Below, one piece after another: positions 10,901 through 23,148 of a stretch of DNA of 64,000 nucleotides. This DNA comes from Neoechinorhynchus agilis (lineage: Eukaryota; Acanthocephala), in contig CM121341.1 of NCBI GenBank assembly GCA_051530055.1, positions 11,656,001 through 11,720,000 on the forward strand, given 5' to 3'. The number at the start of each line of letters is the position of its first letter. The stretch's first letter is position 1. Below the pieces are notes generated by a model that worked only from the letters and a program-made list of their open reading frames with translations, searched no databases and was not told the origin of the DNA. The translations under genes and the position numbers were made by a program.

Positions 10901-13900
10901 TTAAGAACTAATAAACTGATAATGAACCTGAAGAAGTTCTAAACGTCTTTAAAAAGATTCTTTACCCAAATGAAGAATTAAATAAAATTTCTAATCTTAT
11001 ACCTCGGTACCTCTTCACTTACCGACCTTCATTTTATATAACTCTTTTTATTCATCATCCATTTTTTGATTTAAGAACTAATAAACTGATAATGAACCTG
11101 AAGAAGTTCTAAACGTCTTTAATAAAAGATTCTTTACCCAAATGAAGAACTAAATAAAATTTCTAATCTTATACCTCGGTACCACTTCACTTACCGACCT
11201 TCATTTTATATAACTCTTTTTATTCATCATCCATTTTTTGATTTAAGAACTAACAAACTGATAATGAACCTGAAGAAGTTCTAAACGTCTTTCAAAAAAA
11301 GATTCTTTACCCAAATGAAGAACTAAATAAAATTTCTAATCTTATACCTCGGTACCACTTCACTTACCGACCTTCATTTTATATATGATAATGAACCTGA
11401 AGAAGTTCTAAACGTCTTAAATAAAAGATTCTTTACCCAAATGAAGAATTAAATAAAATTTCTAATCTTATACCTCGGTACCACTTCACTTACCGACCTT
11501 CATTTTATATAACTCTTTTTATTCATCATCCATTTTTTGATTTAAGAACTAACAAACTGATAATGAACCTGAAGAAGTTCTAAACGTCTTCAATAAAAGA
11601 TTCTTTACCCAAATGAAGAATTAAATAAAATTTCTAATCTTATACCTCGGTACCTCTTCACATACCGACCTTCATTTTATATAACTCTTTTTATTCATCA
11701 TCCATTTTTTTGATTTAAGAACTAATAAACTGATAATGAACTCGAAGAAGTTCTAAACGTCTTTAATAAAAGATTCTTTACCCAAATGAAGAATTAAATA
11801 AAATTTCTAATCTTATACCTCGGTACCTCTTCACTTACCGACCTTCATTTTATATAACTCTTTTTATTCATCATCCATTTTTTAATTTAAGAACTAATAA
11901 ACTGATAATGAACCTGAAGAAGTTCTAAACGTCTTTAATAAAAGATTCTTTACCCAAATGAAGAATTAAATAAAATTTCTAATCTTATTTCTCGGTACCT
12001 CTTCACTTACCGACCTTCATTTTATATAACTCTTTTTATTCATCATCCATTTTTTGAATTAAGAACTAATAAACTGATAATGAACCTGAAGAAGTTCTAA
12101 ACGTCTTCAATAAAAGATTCTTTACCCAAATGAAGAATAAAATAAAATTTCTAATATTATACCTCGGTACCTCTTCACATACCGACCTTCATTTTATATA
12201 ACTCTTTTTATTCATCATCCATTTTTTGATTTAAGAACTAATAAACTGATATTGAACCTGAAGAAGTTCTAAACGTCTTTAATAAAAGATTCTTTACCCA
12301 ATTGAAGAGTTAAATAAAATTTCTAATCTTATTCCTCGGTACCACTTCACTTACCGACCTTCATTTTATATAACTCTTTTTATTCATCATCCATTTTTTG
12401 ATTTAAGAACTTATAAACTGATAATGAACCTGAAGAAGTTCTAAACGCCTTTAATAAAAGATTCTTTACCCAAATGAAGAATTAAATAAAATTTCTAATC
12501 TTATACCTCGGTACCACTTCACTTACCGACCTTCATTTTATATAACTCTTTTTATTCATCATCCATTTTTTGATTTAAGAACTAATAAACTGATAATGAA
12601 CCTGAAGAAGTTCTAAACGCCTTTAATAAAAGATTCTTTACCCAAATGAAGAATTAAATAAAAATTCTAAATCTTATACCTCGGTACCTCTTCACTTACC
12701 GACCTTCATTTTATATAACTCTTTTTATTCATCATCCATTTTTTAATTTAAGAACTAATAAACTGATAATGAACCTGAAGAAGTTCTAAACGTCTTTCAA
12801 AAAAAGATTCTTTACCCAAATGAAGAACTAAATAAAATTTCTAATCTTATACTTCGGTACCTCTTCACTTACCGACCTTCATTTTATATAACTCTTTTTA
12901 TTCATCATCCATTTTTTGATTTAAGAACTAACAAACTGATAATGAACCTGAAGAAGTTCTAAACGTCTTTCAAAAAAAGATTCTTTACCCAAATGAAGAA
13001 CTAAATAAAATTTCTCTAATCCTATTCCTCGGTACCTCTTCACTTACCGACCTTCATTTTATATAACTCTTTTTATTCATCATCCATTTTTTGATTTAAG
13101 AACTAATAAACTGATAATGAACCTGAAGAAGTACTAAACGTCTTTAATAAAAGATTCTTTACCCAAATGAAGAATTAAATAAAATTTCTAATCTTATTCC
13201 TCGGTACCTCTTCACTTACCGACCTTCATTTTATATAACTCTTTTTATTCATCATCCATTTTTTGATTTAAGAACTAATAAACTGATAATGAACCTGAAG
13301 AAGTTCTAAACGTCTTTAATAAAAGATTCTTTACCCAAATGAAGAATTAAATAAAATTTCTAATCTTAATCCTCGGTACCTCTTCACTTACCGACCTTCA
13401 TTTTATATAACTCTTTTTATTCATCATCCATTTTTTGATTTAAGAACTAATAAACTGATAATGAACCTGAAGAAGTTCTAAACGTCTTTAATAAAAGATT
13501 CTTTACCCAAATGAAGAATTAAATAAAATTTCTAATCTTATACCTCGGTACCTCTTCACTTACCGACCTTCATTTTATATAACTCTTTTTATTCATCATC
13601 CATTTTTTGATTTAAGAACTAACAAACTGATAATGAACCTGAAGAAGTTCTAAACGTCTTCAATAAAAGATTCTTTACCCAAATGAAGAATTAAATAAAA
13701 TTTCTAATCTTATACCTCGGTACCACTTCACTTACCGACCTTCATTTTATATAACTCTTTTTATTCATCATCCATTTTTTGATTTAAGAACTAATAAACT
13801 GATAATGAACCTGAAGAAGTTCTAAACGTCTTTAATAAAAGATTCTTTACCCAAATGAAGAATTAAATAAAATTTATAATCTTATTCCTCGGTACCTCTT

Positions 13901-15817
13901 CACTTACCGACCTTCATTTTATATAACTCTTTTTATTCATCATCCATTTTTTGATTTAAGAACTAATAAACTGATAATGAACCTGAAGAAGTTCTAAACG
14001 TCTTTAATAAAAGATTCTTTACCCAAATGAAGAATTAAATAAAATTTCTAATTTTATACCTCGTTACCTCTTCACTTACCGACCTTCATTTTATATAACT
14101 CTTTTTATTCATCATCCATTTTTTAATTTAAGAATTAACAAACTGATAATCAACCTGAAGAAGTTCTAAACGTCTTTAATAAAAGATTCTTTACCCAAAT
14201 GAAGAATTAAATAAAATTTCTAATCTTATACCTCGGTACCTCTTCACTTACCGACCTTCATTTTATATAACTCTTTTTATTCATCATCCATTTTTTAATT
14301 TAAGAACTAATAAATTGATAATGAACCTGAAGAAGTTCTAAACGTCTTTAATAAAAGATTCTTTACCCAAATGAAGAATTAAATAAAATTTCTAATCCTA
14401 TTCCTCGGTACCTCTTCACTTACCGACCTTCATTTTATATAACTCTTTTTATTCATCATCCATTTTTTGATTTAAGAACTAATAAACTGATAATGAACCT
14501 GAAGAAGTTCTAAACGTCTTAAATAAAAGATTCTTTACCCAAATGAAGAATTAAATAAAATTTCTAATCTTATACCTCGGTACCTCTTCACATACCGACC
14601 TTCATTTTATATAACTCTTTTTATTCATCATCCATTTTTTGATTTAAGAACTAATAAACTGATATTGAACCTGAAGAAGTTCTAAACGTCATTAATAAAA
14701 GATTCTTTACCCAATTGAAGAGTTAAATAAAATTTCTAATCTTATTCCTCGGTACCACTTCACTTACCGACCTTCATTTTATATAACTTTTTATTCATCA
14801 TCCATTTTTTGATTTAAGAACTAATAAACTGATAATGAACCTGAAGAAGTTCTAAACGCCTTTAATAAAAGATTCTTTACCCAAATGAAGAATTAAATAA
14901 AATTTCTAATCTTATACCTCGGTACCACTTCACTTACCGACCTTCATTTTGTATAACTCTTTTTATTCATCATCCATTTTTTGATTTAAGAACTAATAAA
15001 CTGATAATGAACCTGAAGAAGTTCTAAACGTCTTTCAAAAAAAGATTCTTTACCCAAATGAAGAATTAAATAAAATTTCTAATCTTATACCTCGGTACCT
15101 CTTCACTTACCGACCTTCATTTTATATAACTCTTTTTATTCATCATCCATTTTTTAATTTAAGAACTAAAAAACTGATAATGAACCTGAAGAAGTTCTAA
15201 ACGTCTTTCAAAAAAAGATTCTTTACCCAAATGAAGAACTAAATAAAATTTCTAATCTTATACCTCGGTACCTCTTCACTTACCGACCTTCATTTTATAT
15301 AACTCTTTTTATTCATCATCCATTTTTTGATTTAAGAACTAACAAACTGATAATGAACCTGAAGAAGTTCTAAACGTCTTTCAAAAAAAGATTCTTTACC
15401 CAAATGAAGAACTAAATAAAATTTCTAATCCTATTCCTCGGTACCTCTTCACTTACCGACCTTCATTTTATATAACTCTTTTTATTCATCATCCATTTTT
15501 TGATTTAAGAACTAATAAACTGATAATGAACCTGAAGAAGTTCTAAACGTCTTTAATAAAAGATTCTTTACCCAAATGAAGAACTAAATAAAATTTCTAA
15601 TCTTATACCTCGGTACCACTTCACTTACCGACCTTCATTTTATATAACTCTTTTTATTCATCATCCATTTTTTGATTTAAGAACTAACAAACTGATAATG
15701 AACCTGAAGAAGTTCTAAACGTCTTTCAAAAAAAGATTCTTTACCCAAATGAAGAACTAAATAAAATTTCTAATCCTATTCCTCGGTACCTCTTCACTTA
15801 CCGACCTTCATTTTATA
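4905..15817 (+). repeat. 172-bp satellite array, about 63 head-to-tail monomers
   Basis: The monomer recurs with spacing 172 (for example its TTCTAAACG core at 4944, 5116, 5403, 5575, 5747). Conserved blocks are AACGTCTTTAATAAAAGATT, CTCGGTACCTCTTCACTTAC, TTCATCATCCATTTTTTGAT and AACTGATAATGAACCTGAAG. Variants include TAATAAACTG versus TAACAAACTG, TATACCTCGG versus TATTCCTCGG and GTACCTCTTC versus GTACCACTTC, mixed along the array. Rearranged or shortened monomers occur near 5200-5350, 7460-7510, 7640-7690 and 11380. Half of the monomer is homologous to the right arm plus tail of the foldback element in the 28S pseudogene. No coding frame is present. Confidence 0.97.
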
Positions 15818-16199
15818 CACAAATGGATTTTGTTATAAAGTTATAAAGCGATGAAAGCGTTAACAAAGAATTTCGGTCTTGATAAGAGAGGATGTGATAA
15901 CCGATACCTATAAATATTGTTCGACAATCAAATCGATGCGAGTTATCACGAATATTTTGTTGACTAATATTTGCTAAGCTACATTTCGCGGTCGAACCTA
16001 GAACATTTTGCCATTTAGTAAATGTGCCACTCAAACTAACATCTGCAACGATAATATCGGTTATTTATGTGGCTTGTTTAATAATGCCTTGATTGAAGCT
16101 CTTTCTTTGGACCGTTGATACTTTATCGGAACAAAATAGTATTTTATCGTTGTCTCTATTATTCAGATCTTCGAGTTTACACTTAGTTTTGTGTGAATT

Positions 16200-16610
16200 C
16201 CGAGTAACGAAGTGCAGCTCCCCGGTCCTCTTTCGGATGGATTTTGAGCTATTTCAACATTCTTTATAAGACGGGCGATTGTGACAAACCGATTAAATAC
16301 CGTGGTTCATTGTCACCGATGACGTATTAAATTGAATTTGCTCCTTTGCGGTTTTCGATTTTTTGTTTACCCGTTGTTTCCGTGATTATTATTGATTTTT
16401 CGTTTCCTATTACCAGCAGTCACTTTGTCATTCTACTTTTCCTCAACAAGATTTTTCGTTTCCTTCTCTACGTCGTCCTTGGGCTTCATCGTAGCTGTCC
16501 TTTCCGTTTGATTGGTGGCAGGAATTCTTTTAATAACTCGGAATCATTGTAAATAAATGCTTGTAAATCAAAAGGCGGTGGAGACAGGCAGCAGCAAAAG
16601 TTTTCTTGTT
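16200..16610 (-). pseudogene. second copy of the decayed basic-protein paralogue
   Basis: Near-identical to 1010-1420 as part of the 2.43-kb direct repeat; same stops and gaps. Confidence 0.55.
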
Positions 16611-17606
16611 GAAAAGGAGTTCATTGTAAAGGTGTTTGTAGGTGCCGTTCAAAAAGGAGTGGAATCAAAACAATGAAATCCAGAAAATACGCTTAGAGCT
16701 AATAAATATGGTCTATTTTTCACAGAATCAGCGGGCGAATTGCTTTCAGTCGAATGATTTTGCGAATTGTTCACTATGACAACTTTTAATCAATTTACTA
16801 AAAATCATCCTTAGTTTCAAAAGCTTTAAAGTAGCAGCGACGAATAGAATTTCCAAAATGAACGTCTTTTCGATGTTGGGTCTTGGTTAAAGCCGAGATG
16901 TAAAAAGAGTAATCCATCGGAATATAATGTCAAATGTCATTCGATCAGAAATATTCAAATGTATTGAAATTTTCAAATGACTTTAATTATATAGCTACAC
17001 CAAATTCCGATCGGTATGTGGTTGAATGCCGAAAATCCACTAAAGATACCGTCCGTTAGCAAGAAAGCCTCGAATTGTAGAAGAAATTATAAAACTGAAT
17101 AACTCATCGCTGTTTCACTCGCGTATCAATAAGGCAAACTATTTGCGAATAAAATAAAAAAACAAATTGCTTGCAATTGAATGACTTGGTCGCCATTGCA
17201 ACTTTTGATAAATTTAATAAAATCAACCTTAGCTTTGAAAGTTTCGAAGAAGAAGCGACAAATATAACTCCCCAAATTAATGCCCTTTCGGCGTGGTCGT
17301 CCTAATTAAAACCGTGAGGCGAAATGAGCGATTGCTGAAAAACATTGCCGAATGTCGCTCCGTGAGAAGTATTCAAATATATTTAAAGTTTTAAACTACA
17401 TTAATTTAAAGCGACTAACAATTGATTCCGATAGGTTTGAGTTGATTTGCGAATTACGAATCAGCAGAGTTCGAAATCGTAATTGGAAGTTTTGAGTTTT
17501 ACTTGGTAGCAAAACGAACGTTACTACTTAGCAAATATCTCTCAATTATACAAAGTTTTCGTCGAAGTAGTCTCTGAAACAAAGGATTTCTCAGCATGCC
17601 ATAATC

Positions 17607-18254
17607 GTGGTGCATCTCAATCCTTCATTGGGGGATTCTTTGAAACGAAAAACTTCTCGGGATGCCGATGACCTCACAGTCATTACCATCGCATCTCCCG
17701 CTCTCTGCCTCTCCACTACCATGGACGAGCTCAACCATCCCATTTCCACGCTCTCCACCCTAAACCTCTATCTAAATTTATCCAAATCTTTTGAGCTTGT
17801 CCCCACATTTCCAAATGCTCTCCCTCTCCCCATCCAACGCTCATCTTCTCTTCGAACACTGGGCCTGATTTTACAAGAAAAACCTTAAATGGGATTCCCA
17901 CATTTCATTTACCTACTCTAAAGCAAACCCTCGTCTTTACCTCCTCGAACTCCTCCGGCATCTCGGCGTTTCTCCTAAACACCTTGCCCACTTTTATCTC
18001 TCTGCCATCCTTCCTATCCTTAAATACGCCTTCCCCACTTTACTCGCCCTTTCCACCAATGTTCTCCATTCCCTCGAAACCTTCCACAAGAGAGCAGCGA
18101 GAATATGCGGGACTTCAGTCTCTCCCCTCGACGCCCACCTCCACGCCATTTTCTCCAAAAACGCCCATTTTCTTCCTTCATCTCTAAATACTCTTCGTTC
18201 GTAAACACCCGTAACCCCAACCTTTTTCATCCCCCTCCTCGCTCGAACCACCCT
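17607..18254 (+). mobile_element. LINE reverse transcriptase fragment, right copy
   Basis: Duplicate of 2417-3064 with the same DADDLTVIT box, the same frameshift and the same thumb motifs. The last 250 bases differ from the left copy at several positions, for example ILPILKYAF here against ILPILTYAF there. The two 3' parts therefore either diverged under different histories or one was partly replaced by a related copy. Confidence 0.75.
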
Positions 18255-20109
18255 CTACCAAAAATCTTTCTTCCCTCGTTGTCATTTGTCGTTTTCAAGC
18301 ATGGGATGAGCAATTTTTTGTGTAGTTGGCCCCTTGGTAGGATAGGGTTTGATTTTATGACCGCCAAATATGGCCAACGTGGCTTTATAGATTCTTTGGG
18401 TTGTAATCCCCTTGATGCCTCATCCCTCTGGACAGCAGAGAGAGGCATCTTTAAGGTAATGGGTGGCCGTTTGCCACCCTCCACCAACGGCTGAACGTTG
18501 GTGCGCATGAGTGCGTTGTGTATTTTGCGGTTGTCGGCAAGTATTATACGTAATTGTTTTATTCGATATCGATTAATAATGTCTTAAACCTTTTATTCGT
18601 TTGCCAAGAAGCTGACGGACAGCGTTGCCCTCCTCTGATTCCTTTTCAGATAACCAAAGAAAAGCTTCCTGACCAAGGCGCAAGGCGTCGAAAATTTGAA
18701 GCAAGAAATAAATAAAACACCCATTTTCCGTTCGATAATAAATCTGGAATAAAACATGAGGGTGTTGGGAAAAGAGGCTTTCCATAATTTTTTGTCAAAA
18801 GTTAAAGTATGCAATCAACTGAATTTAATTTTAGGAAAGCATTAAAAATTAATTTAATTGCGACCTTCGATTTGTTAGGTATCATTAAGTTTATAACACT
18901 TGCGATACTAGAATTTCAATTTTTATTTTCGTTGTATATTTATTTGGTATATAGCAAATAATTTGAGCCCTTTAAACTCCTCTTTGATTAAAAAATTAAA
19001 TTATCTCCACAAAAACCAAAATGGTGTTAGAGGGGTAATTGCGGAATAAAATATTCACATCCATTCACACGTTTGATAAGGTTACTCAAAAACATTTGTA
19101 TAAACTTTTAGAGTGATCAAATTCTTTTTTGTGGTACTCCCCAGTGTGCAATAATCAGATCCGGAATCATAGGGTTCAAAGATTCTCAACTTCAAAATTT
19201 CTTTTCTAAGAAAATGATAATATTCGAGACTCACGAAATGTGGAACCGTATTGAAAAATGCAAAAACAATTGACGTTATTCTGGGGATTTGCGATCATAA
19301 GAGTTAATCAGTACGCCAATTTACGAATCCCACTTGCTAATCAAAATATAACAATCAGCTACACGAAGAAACTTGAACAATTAAAACCTCAAGCATTCGA
19401 ACAGCATAGTTACATCGTGAATAAATCCAAACACGCATTCTCCAAAAGTGAATTGAATTCACTGAACAAATGCCCCGATAATGTTATAAATAACTAAATA
19501 CGACGTACAAAAATCAGATGAAGTACAGAATTTCTGATGGGAAAGTTCGGATCCAAAACGTTCTCGATGACGAGATGACAGTCACGAGGTCCGTTGAAAA
19601 AGTTATCCGACCGAGGAAGCGCTTTGGTAACCGTGAATATGGATAATTATCAGAACGCGGCTCGTTCACTGAAATAGTCCTTTCGAATCCGGTACCACCA
19701 ATGACACACAACCAAAGGAGACGAAATACCGCTGAAGGAGGAAACTCACTGATTGGTCCCGCCTCCTTGAGGTATCTGAAAATCTGGAGGAATGTACAAA
19801 CGTTTAACCGGGCATTACAGACTATGCGGTTATATCACTTCTCTGATGCAATTGGTTTGGCTTTATGCCTTAAAAAATAAGTCGGGTATAAGGGACAAAC
19901 AAAAATTTAGTGATAATATGAAACAAACCGGCTTGCCAGTAAAACGTAAAATAGAATCTATTCACAAAAGTGCTATTGTACTCAGCGATCAGCCTTGTGA
20001 TTACTTTATTTTAACGCAATTTAGAAGGATGAAATTTCACCAAACCTGAATAGAAGGAAATCTTATTCATGTGCAAGAGGAATAGGAATTTCAATTTCGA
20101 AGGTAAGAG
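18255..20109. other. gene-poor region, unassigned
   Basis: Several short frames exist on both strands (longest 93 residues) but none has a recognisable domain, a signal sequence or an internal copy. 18.3-18.55 kb is less AT-rich and may be the continuation of the LINE fragment. 18.8-19.25 kb is very AT-rich. Confidence 0.4.
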
Positions 20110-20860
20110 CTATGATCAAGATGATGTATTGTCCATGGGGAGTCCTCTTGCCCCAGTTCTCGCCGAATTGCCCATGCGTGATTAGGAGGCCAAGTATGTT
20201 TCCAGCCTACCGTGTGTCAAATTCTGGCAGAGATACGTTGATGATACATTTTTCTTAATCGACAAATCCCAGAGAGACGGAAAAGTTCTGCCGCATATTA
20301 ATTCAAATCACAGCAACATTCAATGGACTGTCGACTCGGAGAATGACAATACGATCCGCTTTTTGGACATGTTGATAACTCGACACGGAGAAGAGTTTGA
20401 AATTACTGTATACAGGAAGATTGGTATACCGACCGACATAAGCTCAACCATTAAGCTCCATGGTGAAGAAATGAAATGTACATGAAAGCAAAGGTGTGGT
20501 GTGGGAATTCCCTTCATCGAATGCAGTAAATCCTATGCAGGCAAAACAAAAAATTTGAAAAGAGCACGAATGAACAGAAATATGCTCTGAGAAGAGACAC
20601 CGATGCCAGTTCCGCGATATTCAACCATTTTAAGCTACGAGGGCACGTCACGGATATCGGCAATGCCACCATTTTCGCTCAAAGTGAATCCAAATGAGAT
20701 CGCGTTATATTGGAGGCAATATTTATTTGCCAAGTTAAAACAGTAAACTGGGGAATAAGGCGGACTTCAAACTGATACTAAGAGCAGTGTGAATAACCAT
20801 TCCCTACGTGTGGATTTTAGACCTCGATAAGGCACAATATTGTTCCGAAATGTCGGACTT
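20110..20860 (+). mobile_element. Penelope-like element fragment
   Basis: In broken plus-strand frames I read MGSPLAPVLAELPM (about 20137), RYVDDTFFLID (about 20232), IRFLDMLITR with TVYRKIG (20350-20425), then SAIFNHFKLRGHVTDI and RVILEAIFI (20605-20725). These are, in order, the RT palm, the YxDD box, the thumb and the start of the C-terminal domain of Penelope-like elements. In-frame stops and a frameshift interrupt it and the 5' half is missing. A terminal hairpin (GGCACAAT / ATTGTTCC followed by GAAATGTCGG) lies at 20821-20856. Confidence 0.75.
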
Positions 20861-21127
20861 AATAATTTCTTTTAATTTTTCAGCCGTGAAAAACATTCCT
20901 ATAAGTTTTTTTCCATTTAAGAATTATATTAAAATGGCCGAGTTTCTGACGATATTGTCCAGTCGTTTTAAGGATTACAATTGTTTACAGCGATATATTT
21001 GTATAGCCTTTTCACCATGCTGTCGCATACATAAATTATTCTCCTCAAACCTCTGCACCGCACCTCTCCGATCCACTAAACAGACACAGCAAACGCACCC
21101 AGATTTACTTCGTCTTTCATTTATACC

Positions 21128-23024
21128 ATGTTGATAAGACAACGCTTGAGACGTATTTGTACATTTCTAACTGTAATTGGACTATTCATTCTTTATCTTT
21201 TATTCCGTGGACCACCTCTCATACCGTCCGAGGACATTCAAATCGTACGTGATCATCATGCTACATTAGAAAAACTAATCTATATTTATACTCCAAATAA
21301 ATACACGCCCAAAGCTGGTTCGAAATGCCAAAACTGTTTATTCACTCACCACAGAAGTGATCTCGATCATGCGGATTCTATTGTGGTTCATTTAAACGAT
21401 GTTATTATGATGGGAGCGAATGAAATCGTGAAAGATCGACGGATGACAAAACGCGATGCCTTCTGGGTCGCCATGTTTGAGGAAACACCATGCACTCTAA
21501 TTGTCATCGAAGATTTTACTGTTTGGAGTCGAATTTATTTTTAGTCTACTTGTATTATATCTCAAGTTATATTTTATGTAAGAGTGGATGCTTATATGCA
21601 AAAATTATAATTTTATGAACGGAAGTTACACCCTTATTACTCAAAGGGCCTGGACATGTGTGGCCCATAAGACACTTTAGGCGGGACAAATAAACTGGCT
21701 GGGACACATAAGTTCCTATAGACTCGAAAGGGTTAAAGGAGATGTAGTTAAGAACGTGTTTAAAATTCAAACTAATATTGAGAAGGACGTCACATTTTTC
21801 AACATTAATTCTATATTTCGGGCAATATTCTGGCTTTAAGGAGTGATTCAAGTCCAAACGGCGTTGATAATCTTATGTATTTTACTGATGTTTAATTAAA
21901 ATCCTCTTACAACGCTATAATCTTCATCGCTCCGTTCAAAGGTCTCTGGTTCGTTAGGCAAAAATATGGGTAAAATAGTTCCTTTTTAATTAAATAGCAA
22001 AATACCATTTAAAGCAACCTTAACAAATAGAATCGTCAAAATCATTTGATATATGTCATGAAAAGTTAGAACTTAAATGATTATATTCTGTGATAATCAA
22101 ATTTAATTGACTCCTACAACTGCTGCCTATATTTTGTACTGCGCAGTAAATCAGGAAAAAGTTCATTTTATCTTATAGTGTATTGAAGCTTAAGAATCTG
22201 ATATTCGAGAAGTAAACAAATATTCAATGAATTGAGTGTTCTACTTTCTTCGATGACTCATACGCGATCTTAGCAATCGGTACAACCCCTCGTTCGCATC
22301 ATCTGAGCTCAACGGAATTTTCAATTGGACGATGTCTTATCGAACGGATTCGGAGGTAACAATAGTAAAATACCATCGAAAAGATGTTGCGGATAAACGT
22401 GAGCCTCCTAATCTAGTAAATTTCAATCAAAGACTCAATGGAACAGTCGCAGTGGTAAGCAATTGTAATCGAGGACCACGTAACAGATTTTTTGAATCAC
22501 TTGCGTCTTACTATCCCGTTGATATTTATGGCAGATGCCGATTGAATGGAACGGGAGGTAGCAGATACTGCAATAATCAATTAAAAACGAGTTCAAACGT
22601 CGACTGCAACGAGGTGGTTCAGAAATACAAGTTTTATTTAGCCGTGGAAAATAGCCTCGGTTGTCAGGATTATATTACTGAAAAATATTGGCGAAACGCC
22701 ATCGGGAATTTAGTATTACCAGTGGTTATGGGTGCAACAGAAGACGATTTCGATATGCTGGCAATTCCGAAATCGTATTTGCATGCAGAATCTGCAGACG
22801 GGTTCAAAGATCTTGCATCAAGACTGACTTTGTTGAGCCGTAACTATGATGATTACTTGAAGTATTTTGAATGGATGAAGGAATTTTCTGTTGGATACGA
22901 TTACGGACATTGGTGCAAACTGTGCACTCGACTCAACGGTAGAAGTTCTAACAATGATTTGACTTATAGGAAATATCTGGAATTTGACGAATGGTTTAAT
23001 TCGTGTCCTGGAATCTATTTGTAA
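21128..23024 (+). CDS. alpha-1,3-fucosyltransferase-like, GT10 family (two-exon model)
   Basis: Type II Golgi glycosyltransferase that would transfer fucose from GDP-fucose. Exon 1 (from 21128) has a short basic tail, a membrane anchor at residues 12-26 (FLTVIGLFILYLLF) and ends near FWVAMFEETP, the family's ESP-like box. Exon 2 (from about 22308 to 23024) carries NWTMSYRTDSEV, PVDIYGRC, YKFYLAVENSLGCQ, DYITEKYWRNA (the diagnostic GDP-fucose-binding motif), LPVVMG, YFEWMKEF and HWCKLC. Exons are joined across about 760 bp. The acceptor before CTCAACGG at 22308 is plausible; the exon 1 donor is weak (GTCATC near 21505 fits phase 0), so the junction is unresolved. The C-terminal exon is intact, unlike its two copies at 43.6 and 61.7 kb. 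Confidence 0.8.
21542..22300 (+). other. intron of the fucosyltransferase gene
   Basis: AT-rich, no coding frame that fits GT10. A 96-residue minus-strand frame at 21567-21857 has no support and is treated as chance. Confidence 0.5.
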
Positions 23025-23148
23025 ACCTAAAAGGGATTTGTTTAAAAACAGAAAGTAACTCTACGATTTTGTTTTTATTAAGACCGAAATAATTTTCGCA
23101 ATTGAAACGGAACGCAATCCAATTGGGTTTAAAAGAAGCTTTTATAAT

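Larger units (their letters stand above)
15827..18254 (+). repeat. 2.43-kb direct repeat, right copy
   Basis: Counterpart of 637-3064 (offset 15190), starting within 10 bases of the last satellite monomer. The left boundary is abrupt: the satellite ends in CATTTTATA and the repeat begins mid-frame of the 593-844 region. The right boundary falls in the LINE thumb fragment. Confidence 0.95.

Noticed and set aside
4905-15817. CRISPR-like array
   Set aside because: The unit is contiguous 172-bp satellite without unique spacers, in a clearly eukaryotic setting.
4905-15817. Hammerhead ribozyme retrozyme in the satellite
   Set aside because: The monomer has ACTGATAATGAACC and CTGAAGAAGTTC, but no following stem plus GAAA, so the core cannot be built on either strand.
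20808-21134. Plus-strand 108-residue frame ahead of the fucosyltransferase
   Set aside because: It starts inside the Penelope terminal hairpin and has low-complexity hydrophobic content; likely chance in AT-rich DNA.
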